38,268 nucleotides of DNA from Nitrosomonas sp. Nm33 (GCF_900107265.1 NZ_FNPJ01000025.1:1-38268), one strand, 5' to 3'. Shown: positions 8,602 through 18,640, counted from the first letter of the stretch. Notes: a model not told the origin generated them from the letters alone. Made by a program: numbers and translations.

Positions 8602-9367
8602 GGCATGATCCTTTTAGACAAAATCGAGGAATTGTTAACAAGAACCCTTGACGCAAAGATCGCCAGAATTTTATTCATTAATCGAGTTAAATTAATAGTA
8701 AATGTTATCATGTTTAACAATATGATTATTAAATGTAATTTTCTGGGCATGAGCGGCCTTTTCTAGTAATACGTAATTTAACAGCGCTACAAAATGAGAA
8801 AAGATTAAATGAAGTAAAACAAGTATAAAGATTAGGAACTAAAAAAAGTATGAATAACTCGCATGACAGCTACTCCGCGACATTGCATGATATTCAGCTT
8901 TCCATCTATTAGTCTGGTATGCTCAGATTCTATGCGAATATTGATAGATACATTTTCTTATCATTATGTCTGTCGAGACAAATACTTTGCGATAAAGTTT
9001 GAATGTTGGGGATTATCCATGCTATTTGGAAATGGAATTAGTTTCATTGGTGGGTTAGAGTAAGTTTGAGTCAATTTCTCTTGCATGTAATAAGAAGGTT
9101 AAGGTTTTACATGATATTGGGGCGATTAGAGTGATTTAAATAACAAAACACTTTTATCATTAGGAGATGCACGTTAAAATTCCTGTCCATTCATATGGAT
9201 ATCCCGTTTCGAGCCTGCGCAATGGAGAGAGACAAGCTTGACATGCCCTGGATTGGTAGCGCGGTCTATATTAACCATCAATAAGTGCAATTAAACATTT
9301 ATCGATTTATGTCATCTAAGGGTTCAACGAGATTTTGATTAAATACCTAACTGAGTAGTGATAGAGC
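8602..9367. other. Intergenic stretch, 766 bp
   Basis: It lies between the divergent RNB-domain and creA genes. I find no RNA gene. A 66-codon open frame (8863-9063, plus) has no recognisable features. Bases 9024-9040 match exactly, over 17 nt, the right end of the 103-bp repeat at 19896-19998 and its flank, but the rest of that element is not evident. Confidence 0.5.
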
Positions 9368-9883
9368 ATGATGAAACGGAGAAGCCATACTATGATTTGT
9401 CTCTTAAATATTCCAAAGCAAATCGAGTTTTTGATATTGGTTTTAATATTGTTGTTTGCTTCCTCTTCAATGGCTGAACAGATTGGTAGTGTATCCACCA
9501 AATTTAAGATTTTGGGTGCTAATGATAAAATTATTGTTGAGGCATTTGATGACCCGGAGGTTGTGGGAGCTACTTGCTATCTCAGTCGGGCAAAAACAGG
9601 TGGCATTAGTGGTACGGTAGGAGTGGCTGAGGATACTTCTGATGCCTCAATAGCTTGTCGTCAGGTAGGTCCAATCGAACTACCCGAGAATGTGAAAAAT
9701 GGCCAGAAAGATGGTAAGGAAGTATTTAAAAAAAGTACCTCGCTGCTATTTAAGACATTACAAGTAGTGCGTTTTTATGACCCTAAACGCAATGTGCTGA
9801 TTTATCTGGCCTATAGCGATAGAGTTATTGAGGGATCACCTAAAAACAGTATCTCTACTATTCCAATTATGTCGTGGCGTTAA
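9368..9883 (+). CDS. creA: CreA family periplasmic protein
   Basis: A 171-residue exported protein. A charged N-terminus leads into a hydrophobic segment (about residues 20-34) and a likely signal-peptidase site after SSSMA. The mature part begins [11 protein letters not shown] and shows the CreA pattern: [16 protein letters not shown], a Cys in [13 protein letters not shown], and a second Cys in ACRQVG. These two Cys probably form a disulfide. CreA proteins are widespread in Proteobacteria, and their role is unknown. The start could be 9368, 9371 or 9392, all ATG; the last gives the most usual signal peptide length. It stands alone, before hemA. Confidence 0.85.
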   Translation: MMKRRSHTMICLLNIPKQIEFLILVLILLFASSSMAEQIGSVSTKFKILGANDKIIVEAFDDPEVVGATCYLSRAKTGGISGTVGVAEDTSDASIACRQVGPIELPENVKNGQKDGKEVFKKSTSLLFKTLQVVRFYDPKRNVLIYLAYSDRVIEGSPKNSISTIPIMSWR

Positions 9884-9969
9884 TTTAATAACTCAGAATC
9901 TATGCGGCTAGTAAGAAGAAGTGTGTATGACAAGCATATTCCTTTCATTAATGGTGCTTAAACTTCCGC

Positions 9970-9975
9970 TATAAT
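9970..9975 (+). promoter_or_regulatory. Candidate -10 box for hemA
   Basis: A perfect TATAAT lies 40 bases before the hemA ATG. A good -35 at 17 bases is not visible, so the assignment rests on the -10 alone. Confidence 0.3.
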
Positions 9976-10015
9976 TACGTATTTCCGATTTTTAGCCATT
10001 TAAAGATCATCTTTC

Positions 10016-11269
10016 ATGCAGCTATTTGCTTTTGGTATCAATCACAATACAGCGCCGTTAAGCATACGTGAGCAGGTTACATTTACTGAAAATACAATGG
10101 TGCATGCCTTGCATGATTTAGTAGGGAATCATGCAGTTAAAGAGGCTGCCATTGTTTCAACCTGTAATCGCACTGAAATTTACTGTAATACTGACAAGCC
10201 AGACACGGCGATTCACTGGCTGACGGATTTTCATCATTTACCCCCTCGTGAGTTAGATCCTTATCTTTATCGATTGCCACGTGAGCAGGCAGTCAAGCAT
10301 GCTTTTCGGGTTGCCAGTGGATTGGATTCCATGGTGCTGGGAGAACCACAGATACTCGGCCAGATGAAAAATGCGATCAAGTCAGCGGAGAATGCTGGTA
10401 CGCTAGGGTTGTTGTTACATAAGTTGTTTCAGCGTACTTTTTTTGTGGCCAAGGAAGTACGTACATCCACTGAGATTGGTGCTAGTTCCGTATCAATGGC
10501 TGCTGCCGCTGCACGCTTAGCGGAGCGGATCTTTGGCGATATCAGTGAACAGAATGTTTTATTTATTGGTGCGGGAGAGATGATCGAGCTTTGCGCTAGC
10601 CACTTTGCTGCCAGGCGTCCCAAGCGGATTACAGTTGCCAATCGCACTGCTGAACGGGCCGAAGCATTATCGCGACGCTTCAATGCGCGAGCTATCCCGC
10701 TTAGCGAATTGCCTGAGCAGCTAGCGTTGCACGATATTGTGGTTACCTGTACCGCAAGCCCTCTCCCGATCTTGGGTAAGGGCATGTTGGAACGTGCCAT
10801 CAAGATTCGCAAACATCGACCCATTTTTATTGTCGATTTGGCAGTCCCTCGAGATGTCGAACTGGAAGTCGCAGAGCTGGATGATGTGTTTCTTTATTAC
10901 GTTGATGATCTGGCAGATATAGTCAAAGAGGGGCTGGATTCACGCCTTAGCGCAGTAGCCCAAGCTGAAACCATTATCGATACCAATGTGATTGATTTTA
11001 TGCGTTGGCTGGCAACACGCGAACTGGTTCCGACTATCAGAGCATTGCGAGATCAGGCGGAGCAATTTCGAAGGCATGAGCTTGCACGCGCGCAGAAGCT
11101 GTTGGCAAAGGGTGAGAATCCAGAAAAGATACTCGAATCGCTCAGTAATGGATTGACCAACAAATTCTTACACCTTCCTTCCAGTATGCTGAATCACGCA
11201 GCCGATGATGAGCGAGATGAGCTGGTCGAGCTAATCAATCGGCTATATCAACTACATTACCCACAATGA
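10016..11269 (+). CDS. hemA: Glutamyl-tRNA reductase
   Basis: HemA reduces glutamyl-tRNA(Glu) to glutamate-1-semialdehyde with NADPH, the first committed step of tetrapyrrole (heme) synthesis by the C5 route. The 417 residues give the three expected domains. The catalytic domain has STCNRTEIY with the nucleophile Cys50, and [12 protein letters not shown]. The NADPH domain (about 170-310) has [13 protein letters not shown] and [10 protein letters not shown]-terminal dimerisation helix region ends with LTNKFLHLP. The gene overlaps prfA by four bases (ATGA), the classical hemA-prfA pairing, so translation is probably coupled. A TATAAT lies 40 bases upstream. Confidence 0.97.
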   Translation: MQLFAFGINHNTAPLSIREQVTFTENTMVHALHDLVGNHAVKEAAIVSTCNRTEIYCNTDKPDTAIHWLTDFHHLPPRELDPYLYRLPREQAVKHAFRVASGLDSMVLGEPQILGQMKNAIKSAENAGTLGLLLHKLFQRTFFVAKEVRTSTEIGASSVSMAAAAARLAERIFGDISEQNVLFIGAGEMIELCASHFAARRPKRITVANRTAERAEALSRRFNARAIPLSELPEQLALHDIVVTCTASPLPILGKGMLERAIKIRKHRPIFIVDLAVPRDVELEVAELDDVFLYYVDDLADIVKEGLDSRLSAVAQAETIIDTNVIDFMRWLATRELVPTIRALRDQAEQFRRHELARAQKLLAKGENPEKILESLSNGLTNKFLHLPSSMLNHAADDERDELVELINRLYQLHYPQ

Positions 11270-12345
11270 ATAAAAGTATTGCAGACCGGCTCACTCGTCT
11301 GAGTGTGCGGCTGGAGGAATTGAATCAATTATTGAGCAGCGAGAAGATCACAGCCGATTTGGATAAATATCGCAAGCTTACTCGTGAGCGGGCGGAGATT
11401 GTTCCAGTGGTTGAGCTTTATCAGGCTTATCAGCAAACCGAGTTGGATATTAAAACCGCCAGAGAGATGATCGCCGATCCCCAGATGCGGGATTTTGCTG
11501 AAACTGAAATTGTAGCCGGGAAAGAGAAACTCCAGAAAACAGAAGCTGAACTGATTAAGCAGTTATTACCTAAAGATCCCAATGATGAGCGCAATATTTT
11601 TCTGGAAATTCGTGCAGGTACGGGTGGAGATGAATCTGCTCTTTTTGCGGGGAATCTGTTTCGTATGTATACACGCTACGCTGAGCGACAGCGCTGGCAA
11701 GTCGAGATCATTTCGCAAAGCCCTTCTGATGTGGGCGGATACAAGGAAATCATCGCCAGGATTATCGGTTATGGGGCTTACTCTCGGCTCAAGTTTGAAT
11801 CAGGCGCCCATCGAGTACAACGTGTGCCAGCGACAGAAACGCAGGGGAGAGTACATACTTCTACCTGTACGGTTGCAGTTATTCCAGAGGTGGATGAAAT
11901 TACCGGCGTTGAACTGAACCCGGCTGACTTAAGAATCGATACATTCAGGGCATCCGGTGCAGGTGGTCAGCATATCAATAAAACGGATTCGGCAGTGCGT
12001 ATCACCCATTTACCAACGGGTATCGTCGTCGAATGTCAGGAAGGGCGTTCTCAGCATAAAAATAAGGCGCAAGCGATGAGTGTCTTGGCTGCTCGAATTC
12101 TGGATAAGCAAATGCGTGAGCAACAGGCAGAGCAAGCTGCGACACGCAAATCACTGGTGGGAAGCGGAGAGCGCTCTGAGCGGATTCGTACCTATAATTT
12201 TCCGCAAGGGCGAGTTACAGATCATCGGATCAATCTTACGCTTTATAAGATGGATCAAATCATGGATGGTGATATCGATGAGCTGTGTTCAGCATTGATG
12301 GCTGAACATCAAGCAGAGCAACTGGCATCTATGATGGAAAAATGA
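11266..12345 (+). CDS. prfA: Peptide chain release factor 1
   Basis: RF1 reads UAA and UAG stop codons on the ribosome and triggers peptide release. The 359 residues are standard. A helical N-terminal domain is followed by [19 protein letters not shown] and the tip region [16 protein letters not shown] with the PxT-type codon-reading loop. The catalytic GGQ is at residues 233-235, in [16 protein letters not shown]. The PAT of the tip loop marks RF1 rather than RF2. It starts within the hemA stop and is followed 41 bases later by prmC, whose product methylates the Gln of this GGQ, so the neighbours work together. A small CTAGAG/CTCTAG hairpin lies in that gap (12349-12371). Confidence 0.97.
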   Translation: MNKSIADRLTRLSVRLEELNQLLSSEKITADLDKYRKLTRERAEIVPVVELYQAYQQTELDIKTAREMIADPQMRDFAETEIVAGKEKLQKTEAELIKQLLPKDPNDERNIFLEIRAGTGGDESALFAGNLFRMYTRYAERQRWQVEIISQSPSDVGGYKEIIARIIGYGAYSRLKFESGAHRVQRVPATETQGRVHTSTCTVAVIPEVDEITGVELNPADLRIDTFRASGAGGQHINKTDSAVRITHLPTGIVVECQEGRSQHKNKAQAMSVLAARILDKQMREQQAEQAATRKSLVGSGERSERIRTYNFPQGRVTDHRINLTLYKMDQIMDGDIDELCSALMAEHQAEQLASMMEK

Positions 12346-12386
12346 CGACTAGAGGGGAGTAATCACTCTAGAGTAGCTGCGCAAAT

Positions 12387-13232
12387 ATGCAGGTTACGAT
12401 AGCACAGACACTACAAGATGCACGTCGTCATATAGATGACATAGAGGCACGCCTATTGCTTCAATATGCGTTGAATGTAAATGCGGTCTTTCTTGCTGTT
12501 CACTCAAACAATGTATTGAATCGCGAGCAAGTTGATGCTTTCCAATTGCTGGTAACGAGGAGAATTGCAGGTGAGCCAGTTGCCTATCTTGTTGGTGAGC
12601 GCGATTTTTATGATCTGACTTTTAAGGTTACGCCTGCCGTTCTGATTCCTCGACCGGAAACAGAATTACTGGTAGAACTAGCCTTATCACGTATTCCAGT
12701 TAATCAAACCTGTAACGTTCTTGATCTAGGTACAGGGAGTGGCGCAATTGCGCTCACCATTGCCAAGCATCGACCACTTGCACGTGTTACTGCAGTCGAT
12801 CTCTCAGCCGATGCGCTGTCAATTGCTCGGTTGAATGCAGAAAAACTGGGGATCCATAATGTGCAGATACGTGCGGGAAACTGGTTTGATGGATTGGATC
12901 AGGTAGAATTTGATCTGATCGTCTCGAATCCACCTTATGTGGCTGAGGGAGACCCCCATCTGGATCAAGGTGATTTACGTTTTGAGCCTCGTATAGCACT
13001 GACAGCAGTCGATGATGGCTTGGCATGTATTCGTAAAATTATCGTCAATGCACCTGATTTTTTGCCCCCAGGTGGTGAGCTGTTACTGGAGCATGGCTAT
13101 GATCAGAGCGTTATTTGCCGACAATTGCTAGCAGAATCCAATTTCATTAACATATTCTCCTGTCCAGATCTGGCAGGGATACTACGGGTGAGTGGCGGGC
13201 AACGTGATGATCGTGCGCTGGCAACAAGCTAA
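12387..13232 (+). CDS. prmC: Release factor N5-glutamine methyltransferase
   Basis: PrmC (HemK) methylates the Gln of the GGQ motif in RF1 and RF2, using S-adenosylmethionine. It has 281 residues: an N-terminal helical substrate domain, VLIPRPETELLVE at the domain joint, the SAM-binding motif VLDLGTGSGAIAL, and the catalytic NPPY (from residue 181, in IVSNPPYVAEGD). The gene follows prfA, which encodes its substrate, so hemA-prfA-prmC is probably one operon. Confidence 0.96.
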   Translation: MQVTIAQTLQDARRHIDDIEARLLLQYALNVNAVFLAVHSNNVLNREQVDAFQLLVTRRIAGEPVAYLVGERDFYDLTFKVTPAVLIPRPETELLVELALSRIPVNQTCNVLDLGTGSGAIALTIAKHRPLARVTAVDLSADALSIARLNAEKLGIHNVQIRAGNWFDGLDQVEFDLIVSNPPYVAEGDPHLDQGDLRFEPRIALTAVDDGLACIRKIIVNAPDFLPPGGELLLEHGYDQSVICRQLLAESNFINIFSCPDLAGILRVSGGQRDDRALATS

Positions 13233-13398
13233 CTGCCGCTGGCGATAAGCTAGCTGCTAGAATATGATTAATGAGGTATTCTTGCGGAATGATGAGATAC
13301 CACAATAATTACTGATAAGAAATAGAACCAGAGTGTTACCTAGTTATCTAATAATAAAATTAGCTTTTAAAATAATTGCTTAAGGAGGATATTGAGAC

Positions 13399-13707
13399 GT
13401 GAACGCAAATGAGCTGATTGAGCAGCAAATTAATACTCATCCGGTAGTGCTTTATATGAAAGGCTCACCTGAACATCCTCAATGTGGGTTTTCTGCTAAT
13501 GCTGTAAAGATACTCAAAGCATGTGGCGTCCAAGACTTTTTTTCAGTTGATGTGCTCGCCAACCCGGAAATTCGTCAGGGAATTAAAGATTATTCTAATT
13601 GGCCGACTATTCCACAGCTTTATATAAACGGTGAATTTGTCGGTGGCTCAGATATCATGACCGAGATGTATCAAAGTGGAGATCTACAGAAATTATTTGA
13701 GAAATAA
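13399..13707 (+). CDS. grxD: Monothiol glutaredoxin Grx4 type
   Basis: A 102-residue monothiol glutaredoxin, which carries [2Fe-2S] clusters bridged by glutathione and helps deliver them in the cytoplasm. The active site is CGFS with Cys29 (PQCGFSANAV). The usual glutathione contacts follow (WPTIPQLYINGEFVGGSDI). The start is GTG, fixed by an excellent AAGGAGGAT ribosome-binding site eight bases upstream (13382-13390). The previous gene ends 166 bases earlier, so the gene may have its own promoter in the AT-rich gap. A strong hairpin follows it. Confidence 0.96.
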   Translation: MNANELIEQQINTHPVVLYMKGSPEHPQCGFSANAVKILKACGVQDFFSVDVLANPEIRQGIKDYSNWPTIPQLYINGEFVGGSDIMTEMYQSGDLQKLFEK

Positions 13708-13719
13708 TAGCTTAGTTAA

Positions 13720-13762
13720 TAATCGGTTAACTCCCTCTCACTGTTTGGGGGTTAACCGATTA
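13720..13762. terminator. Bidirectional hairpin between grxD and the yqaA-type gene
   Basis: A 16-bp arm starting TAATCGGTTAACTCCC pairs with GGGGGTTAACCGATTA with a single G-T wobble and an 11-base loop. The two genes converge here, and the hairpin overlaps the last codons and stop of the minus-strand gene. There is no long T run, but position and stability make a shared transcription end likely. Confidence 0.7.
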
Positions 13763-14171
13763 CGCTAGCAATGACCCAGTAACGCGCAAATTTTCCTACA
13801 GCGATAAATATGACGGCCCAAAGCCAGTGGATGCGCAACCAGCCTGCAGCGACACACAATACGTCACCGATCAAGGGTAACCAGGAAAGAAAGAGGATCG
13901 GCGCTCCATAACGGCGTGTCCATTCTAATCCACGCGTTTTGTTCCCAATTTTGCTGCGCATCGCTTCTTCATCTGGCAATAAACGGCCTATCACATAAGA
14001 ACTCATCCCACCCAGCGTATTGCCGAGTGTTGCGACGCTCAAGGCTGAGCTGTAAAGCTCAGGGTAAGCCATGAGCACGCTTACTAATACTGCTTCTGAA
14101 CCTCCTGGAAGAAGAGTGGCAGCCAGGAAGCTGCTGGTAAACAATGCCAGCAGACTTGATTGTTCATCCAT
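13752..14171 (-). CDS. YqaA/DedA-related (VTT domain) membrane protein
   Basis: A 139-residue inner-membrane protein of the small YqaA branch of the DedA/VTT superfamily. It has an N-terminal re-entrant-like segment with LLPGGSEAVLVSVL and a conserved GNTLGGMSSYVIGR. Next comes a Trp- and Arg-rich RYGAPILFLSWLPLIGDVLC, and then a last hydrophobic segment. The superfamily is linked to lipid scrambling and envelope homeostasis; the exact role of YqaA is not known to me. It converges with grxD, and its 3' end lies in the shared hairpin. Upstream is the structured element at 14331-14578. Confidence 0.85.
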   Translation of the reverse strand: MDEQSSLLALFTSSFLAATLLPGGSEAVLVSVLMAYPELYSSALSVATLGNTLGGMSSYVIGRLLPDEEAMRSKIGNKTRGLEWTRRYGAPILFLSWLPLIGDVLCVAAGWLRIHWLWAVIFIAVGKFARYWVIASVIG

Positions 14172-14643
14172 GATAATGCTGAAGATTGAATAATAACTTG
14201 TTTATGCTCCTGGATTTGACAGAAAGCAGAATAAGTAGTTTTGTTGATTGATTCGGGGGCTTTCAAACTGCTGATTATAACTAATAGTAATTATAACGGC
14301 TAATGCATAGTGGTTAATGTATAGCAACTGTTCAACCTAAAAGCTGCGGTTGGACGAGGTAGAGCGTGTGGTGATCCAGGTTGCGAGGCAAGGCGCTATA
14401 AAGCCGCAGGATCACCACCTGCTACGAAGAGCAGCGCCGCATTCGCACCTGGAGCAACATTACCATGCACTTCGTAGCGGCATCACCATTCTGGTGAATG
14501 AGAAAGTTTCGAAAATGCTTCCATATGTCGGGGGCTTAGCTCTTCAATCAAGGGATCAGCTGCGGTTTTTAGGTTCAAACTTTTCCGGTACCTGAATCGA
14601 AGGTAAGAAATATATTTGATACTGCTCTTCCTCATTGATGATA
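14172..14643. other. Intergenic stretch between metE and the yqaA-type gene
   Basis: Mostly filled by the inverted-repeat element at 14331-14578. An 81-codon frame (14350-14595, plus, TTG start) runs through the hairpins and is more likely a by-product of their sequence than a gene. Confidence 0.5.
14331..14578. repeat. Hairpin-rich inverted-repeat element, ~248 bp (MITE-like)
   Basis: The ends form an imperfect inverted repeat. The left arm TTCAACCTAAAAGCTGCGG (14331-14349) matches the complement of the right arm 14560-14578 at about 15 of 19-20 positions. Inside are three successive perfect stems: GTGGTGATCC/GGATCACCAC (14368-14418), GCTACGAAG/CTTCGTAGC (14421-14478) and TCACCA/TGGTGA (14483-14497). 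This layout suits a small non-autonomous mobile element or a structured RNA. I saw no second copy in the window and no clear target duplication. Confidence 0.55.
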
Positions 14644-16917
14644 TCAAGCAACTATCCTATTACGCAGAATGTGTGCCGCGCTGACCATTTTCTTCAATGC
14701 GACATCAGTCTCAGCCCAATTCCGTGTTTTCAGGCCGCAATCGGGGTTGACCCATAATTGCTGTGGTGGGATGCATCGGAGCGCTTTTTCCAGTAATGCC
14801 AGCATTTCATCAGTATCCGGGATACGTGGAGAGTGAATGTCATATACACCTGGGCCAATTTCATTGGGATAAGCAAACTGCGCGAATGCATCCAGCAATT
14901 CCATGCGTGAGCGTGAAGTCTCAATGGTAATCACATCTGCATCCATTTCAGCAATGGCCGGCAAAATATCGTGAAATTCCGAATAACACATATGGGTATG
15001 AATCTGTGTCTCATCCTTTATACCTGAGCTAGCGATGCGAAATGCCTTGACTGCCCACTGCAGGTATTCAGACCAAGCTGATTTTTTCAGCGGAAGCCCC
15101 TCGCGAAAAGCGGGTTCATCGATCTGAATCATGCCAATTCCCGCCTGCTCCAAATCTTTTACCTCATCGCGAATAGCCAGTGCAAGCTGCAGCGCGGTTT
15201 CCGAATAGGGCTGATCATCGCGTATGAATGACCACATCAGCATGGTTACTGGGCCTGTTAGCATTCCTTTGACTGGTTTGCTGGTCAGAGTCTGGGCATA
15301 GCTGATCCAGTTGACCGTCATGGCTTCCGGGCGGTAAATATCACCATAGAGAATAGGCGGCTTAACACAGCGGGAACCGTAGCTTTGTACCCAGCCATTT
15401 TCAGTAAAAGCATAGCCCCACAACTGTTCTCCAAAATATTCAACCATATCATTGCGCTCGGCTTCACCATGCACGAGCACATCAAGCCCTATTTCTTCCT
15501 GTTGCTGGATGACATTTTGGATTTCAGCGCGCATGGCCTCAAGATAGTCCACATGACTGAACTCCCCTTTTCTGAAAGCGGCTCTGGCTTTGCGAATTTC
15601 GGTTGTTTGGGGGAATGAGCCGATGGTGGTGGTCGGCAGTAGCGGTAACTGAAAATATTGTTGTTGCAAAGATTGTCGTTGTGCAAAGGGGAGGTGACGC
15701 TGACAATCGCGTTGCGTTAATTTTTTCACTCGTTCTTGTACTACCGGGTGATGTATCCGTTTGGATTGCTGTCTTGCCTGCCTGGCTTCAACGGACTCTT
15801 GCAGAGAGGTTTGGATTGATGCTTCTCCCTGGTTTAATCCACGTCCCAGAATAACAATTTCGTTGAGTTTCTGGACCGAGAAAGCAAGCCAGTTTTTAAT
15901 TTCACCATCCAGCCTGGTTTCCAGTTCGAGATCGACTGGGCAGTGCAATAACGAGCAGCTGGGTGCAATCCACAATCGTTCACCAAGGAAAGATTGTGCT
16001 TGTGACAAAGTTGCCAATGCTTGAGAAAGATCGGCGCGCCACACGTTACGCCCATCGATGATACCCAGTGAAAGTACTTTATTAACCGGATAATCGGCAA
16101 GAAATGTATCGAGCTGATGCGGTGCGCGACATAAATCAATATGCAGGCCATCGACGGGTAAGGCTTTGAGTCTTGCTGCATGTTCATCAATGGCATCAAA
16201 ATAGGTCGTCAGCAGCAATTGTGGGCCGCTTCCTCGTAGGGTTGTATAGGCTTCACTCAGCTTTTCTAACCAGATTTCCTCCAGATCAAATGCCAAGCAG
16301 GGCTCATCTATCTGTACCCACTGTACGCCAAGCGCTGCAATTCTAGACAGAATTTCGTGATAAGCGGGCAGCAAACGAGGCAATAAATCCAGGCGATTAA
16401 AATTCACTTCTGTTTCCTTGCCCAGAAATAAATATGTCAGTGGACCAATCAATACCACTTTGGGAGAAATACCCAATGCCTTGGCTTCATTGATCTCGTC
16501 AAACAACTGCTCCGAGGTAATCTGAAAATGGGTATGGCTGTTAAATTCCGGAACGATATAGTGATAGTTGGTATTGAACCACTTGGTCATTTCCATCGCG
16601 GATTGATTGGCGGTACCCCGTGCCATGGCAAAATACAGATCGAGCATGGTGTCATACTGAGTCGAATTGAAGCGATCGGGTATTGCACCAAGTAATGCAG
16701 TCATATTGAGCATGTGGTCATACAAGGCAAAATCGCCGACAGGAATCAGATTGAGACCGGTTTTCTTTTGCAGAAGCCAATTTTCTTTCCGAATAGCTTT
16801 TGCTTGATCTTGTAATTGTTTCGCGTCGATATTCTTGCGCCAGTATGCTTCAAGCGCTTGTTTCAATTCCCGGCGTGCGCCTATCCGCGGGAACCCTAGA
16901 TTGTGTGTCAAAGCCAT
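14644..16917 (-). CDS. metE: Cobalamin-independent methionine synthase
   Basis: MetE transfers a methyl group from 5-methyl-tetrahydropteroyl-triglutamate to homocysteine, the last step of methionine synthesis, without B12. The 757 residues match the family. The N-terminal barrel begins [16 protein letters not shown], and the C-terminal barrel begins [12 protein letters not shown] (about residue 430). Zinc ligands are visible in the C-terminal half: His and Cys of HTHMCYSEF, Glu of the [13 protein letters not shown] segment, and Cys of [11 protein letters not shown]. The gene is divergent from metR, which should activate it, with a 117-bp shared control region. The ATG at 16917 has an AGAG ribosome-binding site. 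Confidence 0.97.
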   Translation of the reverse strand: MALTHNLGFPRIGARRELKQALEAYWRKNIDAKQLQDQAKAIRKENWLLQKKTGLNLIPVGDFALYDHMLNMTALLGAIPDRFNSTQYDTMLDLYFAMARGTANQSAMEMTKWFNTNYHYIVPEFNSHTHFQITSEQLFDEINEAKALGISPKVVLIGPLTYLFLGKETEVNFNRLDLLPRLLPAYHEILSRIAALGVQWVQIDEPCLAFDLEEIWLEKLSEAYTTLRGSGPQLLLTTYFDAIDEHAARLKALPVDGLHIDLCRAPHQLDTFLADYPVNKVLSLGIIDGRNVWRADLSQALATLSQAQSFLGERLWIAPSCSLLHCPVDLELETRLDGEIKNWLAFSVQKLNEIVILGRGLNQGEASIQTSLQESVEARQARQQSKRIHHPVVQERVKKLTQRDCQRHLPFAQRQSLQQQYFQLPLLPTTTIGSFPQTTEIRKARAAFRKGEFSHVDYLEAMRAEIQNVIQQQEEIGLDVLVHGEAERNDMVEYFGEQLWGYAFTENGWVQSYGSRCVKPPILYGDIYRPEAMTVNWISYAQTLTSKPVKGMLTGPVTMLMWSFIRDDQPYSETALQLALAIRDEVKDLEQAGIGMIQIDEPAFREGLPLKKSAWSEYLQWAVKAFRIASSGIKDETQIHTHMCYSEFHDILPAIAEMDADVITIETSRSRMELLDAFAQFAYPNEIGPGVYDIHSPRIPDTDEMLALLEKALRCIPPQQLWVNPDCGLKTRNWAETDVALKKMVSAAHILRNRIVA

Positions 16918-17004
16918 AATTGCTCTTTTTTAAATTGTATGAAAAGAACAATCATTGTGTGGTATGTTAAACTATGAATCAAATGAAAATTTTTATTAAA
17001 TTTA

Positions 17005-17017
17005 TGAATATGATTCA
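17005..17017. promoter_or_regulatory. MetR-type operator between metE and metR
   Basis: TGAATATGATTCA is a perfect match to the known MetR consensus TGAA-N5-TTCA. It lies 18 bases before the metR start and about 90 bases upstream of metE. This is right for activation of metE and autoregulation of metR. A weaker half-site (TGAATCAAATGAA, near 16976) lies closer to metE. Confidence 0.8.
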
Positions 17018-17034
17018 TATTTACTTAAATTAAT

Positions 17035-18021
17035 ATGCTTGAATTACGTCACCTTCGCACCTTGAGCGCGCTACAAGAGACCGGCAGTTTATCGCTCGCC
17101 GCTAAGCGCGTGCATCTTACCCAATCGGCGCTCTCCCATCAGATCAAGGCATTACAGCATTATTACCAGATACCGCTGATTCAACGACAGGGGCATGCTA
17201 TCCAGTTGACTGATGCAGGAGAACGTCTTGTCCTGTTAGCGGAAAAAATTATCAAGGAAGTGCAGGCTGCCGAGCGGGATCTCGCCAGAATTGCCCAGCG
17301 AACGAGTGGAAATTTACGCATTGCGCTGGAATGCCATACCTGTTTTGACTGGTTGATGCCTATCATGGATACCTTCCGCAAGCATTGGCCGGAAGTGGAA
17401 CTGGATCTGGTTTCCGGATTTCACGCCGACCCTATCAAACTGCTTAAGCGGGAGGAGGCGGATATTATCATTGGATCAGAAAACAAACCGCAACGAGGCA
17501 TTGTTCACCATCCCTTGTTTCGTTTCGAGATTCTAGCAGTACTTGCTCCAGGTCATGAGCTAGCCAAAAAACGAACTCTGGAGGCAACAGATTTTGCTGA
17601 TATGACTCTGATCACTTACCCTGTCCCGGAAGAGCGTATCGATCTGATCAGCAAGATACTGAAGCCTGCGGGCATTTCTTGGCAGCGAAGGACAGCAGAA
17701 TTGACCGTGGCTATCTTGCAATTGGTGGCAAGTCGCCGGGGAATCGCGGCGTTGCCCAATTGGGGAATCAAAAACTATGTCGATCACGATTATGTCATTG
17801 CGCGGCGCATCGGTACTAATGGCTTATGGAGCGATTTATTCGTGTCGACGCGCAAGGAAACTGCTTCTATGCCGTATCTACAGGATTTTCTGGTGACTAG
17901 CCGGGATCAATGTTTTGCCACTTTAGACGGGATTATTCCATTGAGCGGTTGTGAGAATAAAGTTTCGCCAAAAGATGGTAGTAAGCGGGCCGTGAACCAG
18001 GCTGATGGAACACAGTGTTGA
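17035..18021 (+). CDS. metR: LysR-family regulator MetR
   Basis: A 328-residue LysR-type transcription factor. The N-terminal winged helix-turn-helix (residues 1-60) begins MLELRHLRTLSALQETGSLS, with LTQSALSHQIKALQ as recognition helix region, the form typical of MetR. The effector domain (about 90-290), which in MetR binds homocysteine, follows. It lies head to head with metE around a perfect MetR site, which fixes the assignment. It is a little longer than E. coli MetR (317) through a C-terminal tail rich in charged and polar residues. Confidence 0.94.
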   Translation: MLELRHLRTLSALQETGSLSLAAKRVHLTQSALSHQIKALQHYYQIPLIQRQGHAIQLTDAGERLVLLAEKIIKEVQAAERDLARIAQRTSGNLRIALECHTCFDWLMPIMDTFRKHWPEVELDLVSGFHADPIKLLKREEADIIIGSENKPQRGIVHHPLFRFEILAVLAPGHELAKKRTLEATDFADMTLITYPVPEERIDLISKILKPAGISWQRRTAELTVAILQLVASRRGIAALPNWGIKNYVDHDYVIARRIGTNGLWSDLFVSTRKETASMPYLQDFLVTSRDQCFATLDGIIPLSGCENKVSPKDGSKRAVNQADGTQC

Positions 18022-18190
18022 GAAAACAAACTAGGGATGCAAAGAGTGATCTTTCAGTTTTCTCATATCTTGCCACGTATCCGCATCAACGTGCGTGACA
18101 CCCTATAAAGTAGCGGTATCTGAGGTAAAGGGAGGAATGCTCCCTTCTGTCATGTGCGCGAAGGGAGTTAACAATATTCCTGCTGAGTGA

Positions 18191-18232
18191 TCAGGCTGGC
18201 TGAGATGTTAGCTCATTATAGTGCCAGCCTGA
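18191..18232. terminator. 10-bp hairpin at the end of the glycine-zipper gene
   Basis: TCAGGCTGGC (18191-18200) pairs perfectly with GCCAGCCTGA (18223-18232). It lies just past the stop of the minus-strand lipoprotein gene and also downstream of plus-strand metR, so it may close both transcripts. The loop is 22 bases, and there is no clear T run. Confidence 0.4.
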
Positions 18233-18244
18233 GGTCTAAAATAA

Positions 18245-18640
18245 TTAATTCACGACTCTGTGGCCGCGGTTACGCAGGCAGTTCCGATAAGCACTTTTGA
18301 ACGATTCTTCTGCTCCAAACCCTTGCTTAGCAGCTCCACCCAAACCACCAGCTGCGGCGCCAATTGCTGCGCCCTTGCCAGGATTGCCGGTGAAGGCACC
18401 GACTACCGCCCCGCCGGCCGCACCGAGTGCAGCACCGACCCCAGCGCCGACCGCTGTTTCTTTAGCTGTGCCACCAGAGGCTTCGCGCGCGAGTTGATCA
18501 CATTCATACAAGTCTTGATTCAGTCGACTAGCATTTGGATTGTTGTAAGTATCGACAGTAGGTGTCCATCTAGTTTGAGAAGCGCAGGCAGATATTAGCA
18601 GGCTAGCGATCAGCGCTACTCTCATGGTTGTTTTGTTCAT
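18245..18640 (-). CDS. Glycine-zipper lipoprotein
   Basis: A 131-residue predicted lipoprotein. The signal peptide ends in the lipobox LISAC, with Cys19 as the lipidated residue. The mature part has a short polar region with a Cys (YECDQLA), then a glycine-zipper membrane segment (about residues 62-104, GAGVGAALGAAGGAVVGAF and GAAIGAAAGGLGG). A C-terminal tail with SAYRNCLRNRGHRV follows, whose Cys may pair with the first. Glycine-zipper lipoproteins of this kind are envelope proteins of largely unknown function. The gene is alone, with large gaps on both sides. Confidence 0.88.
   Translation of the reverse strand: MNKTTMRVALIASLLISACASQTRWTPTVDTYNNPNASRLNQDLYECDQLAREASGGTAKETAVGAGVGAALGAAGGAVVGAFTGNPGKGAAIGAAAGGLGGAAKQGFGAEESFKSAYRNCLRNRGHRVVN

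Noticed and set aside
8863..9063. 66-codon ORF between the RNB gene and creA
   Set aside because: No recognisable features and part of it overlaps a repeat-like 17-mer; probably chance in AT-rich DNA.
10429..10824. 131-codon ORF opposite hemA
   Set aside because: Lies wholly within a well-conserved hemA; Arg/Ala-rich translation typical of an antisense shadow.
14350..14595. 81-codon ORF in front of metE's 3' end
   Set aside because: TTG start and nearly all of it is made of inverted-repeat arms; more likely a by-product of the element at 14331-14578.
18020..18064. GAGAAAAC/GTTTTCTC inverted repeat at the metR stop as a terminator
   Set aside because: The loop is 29 bases and no T run follows; pairing this far apart is likely chance.
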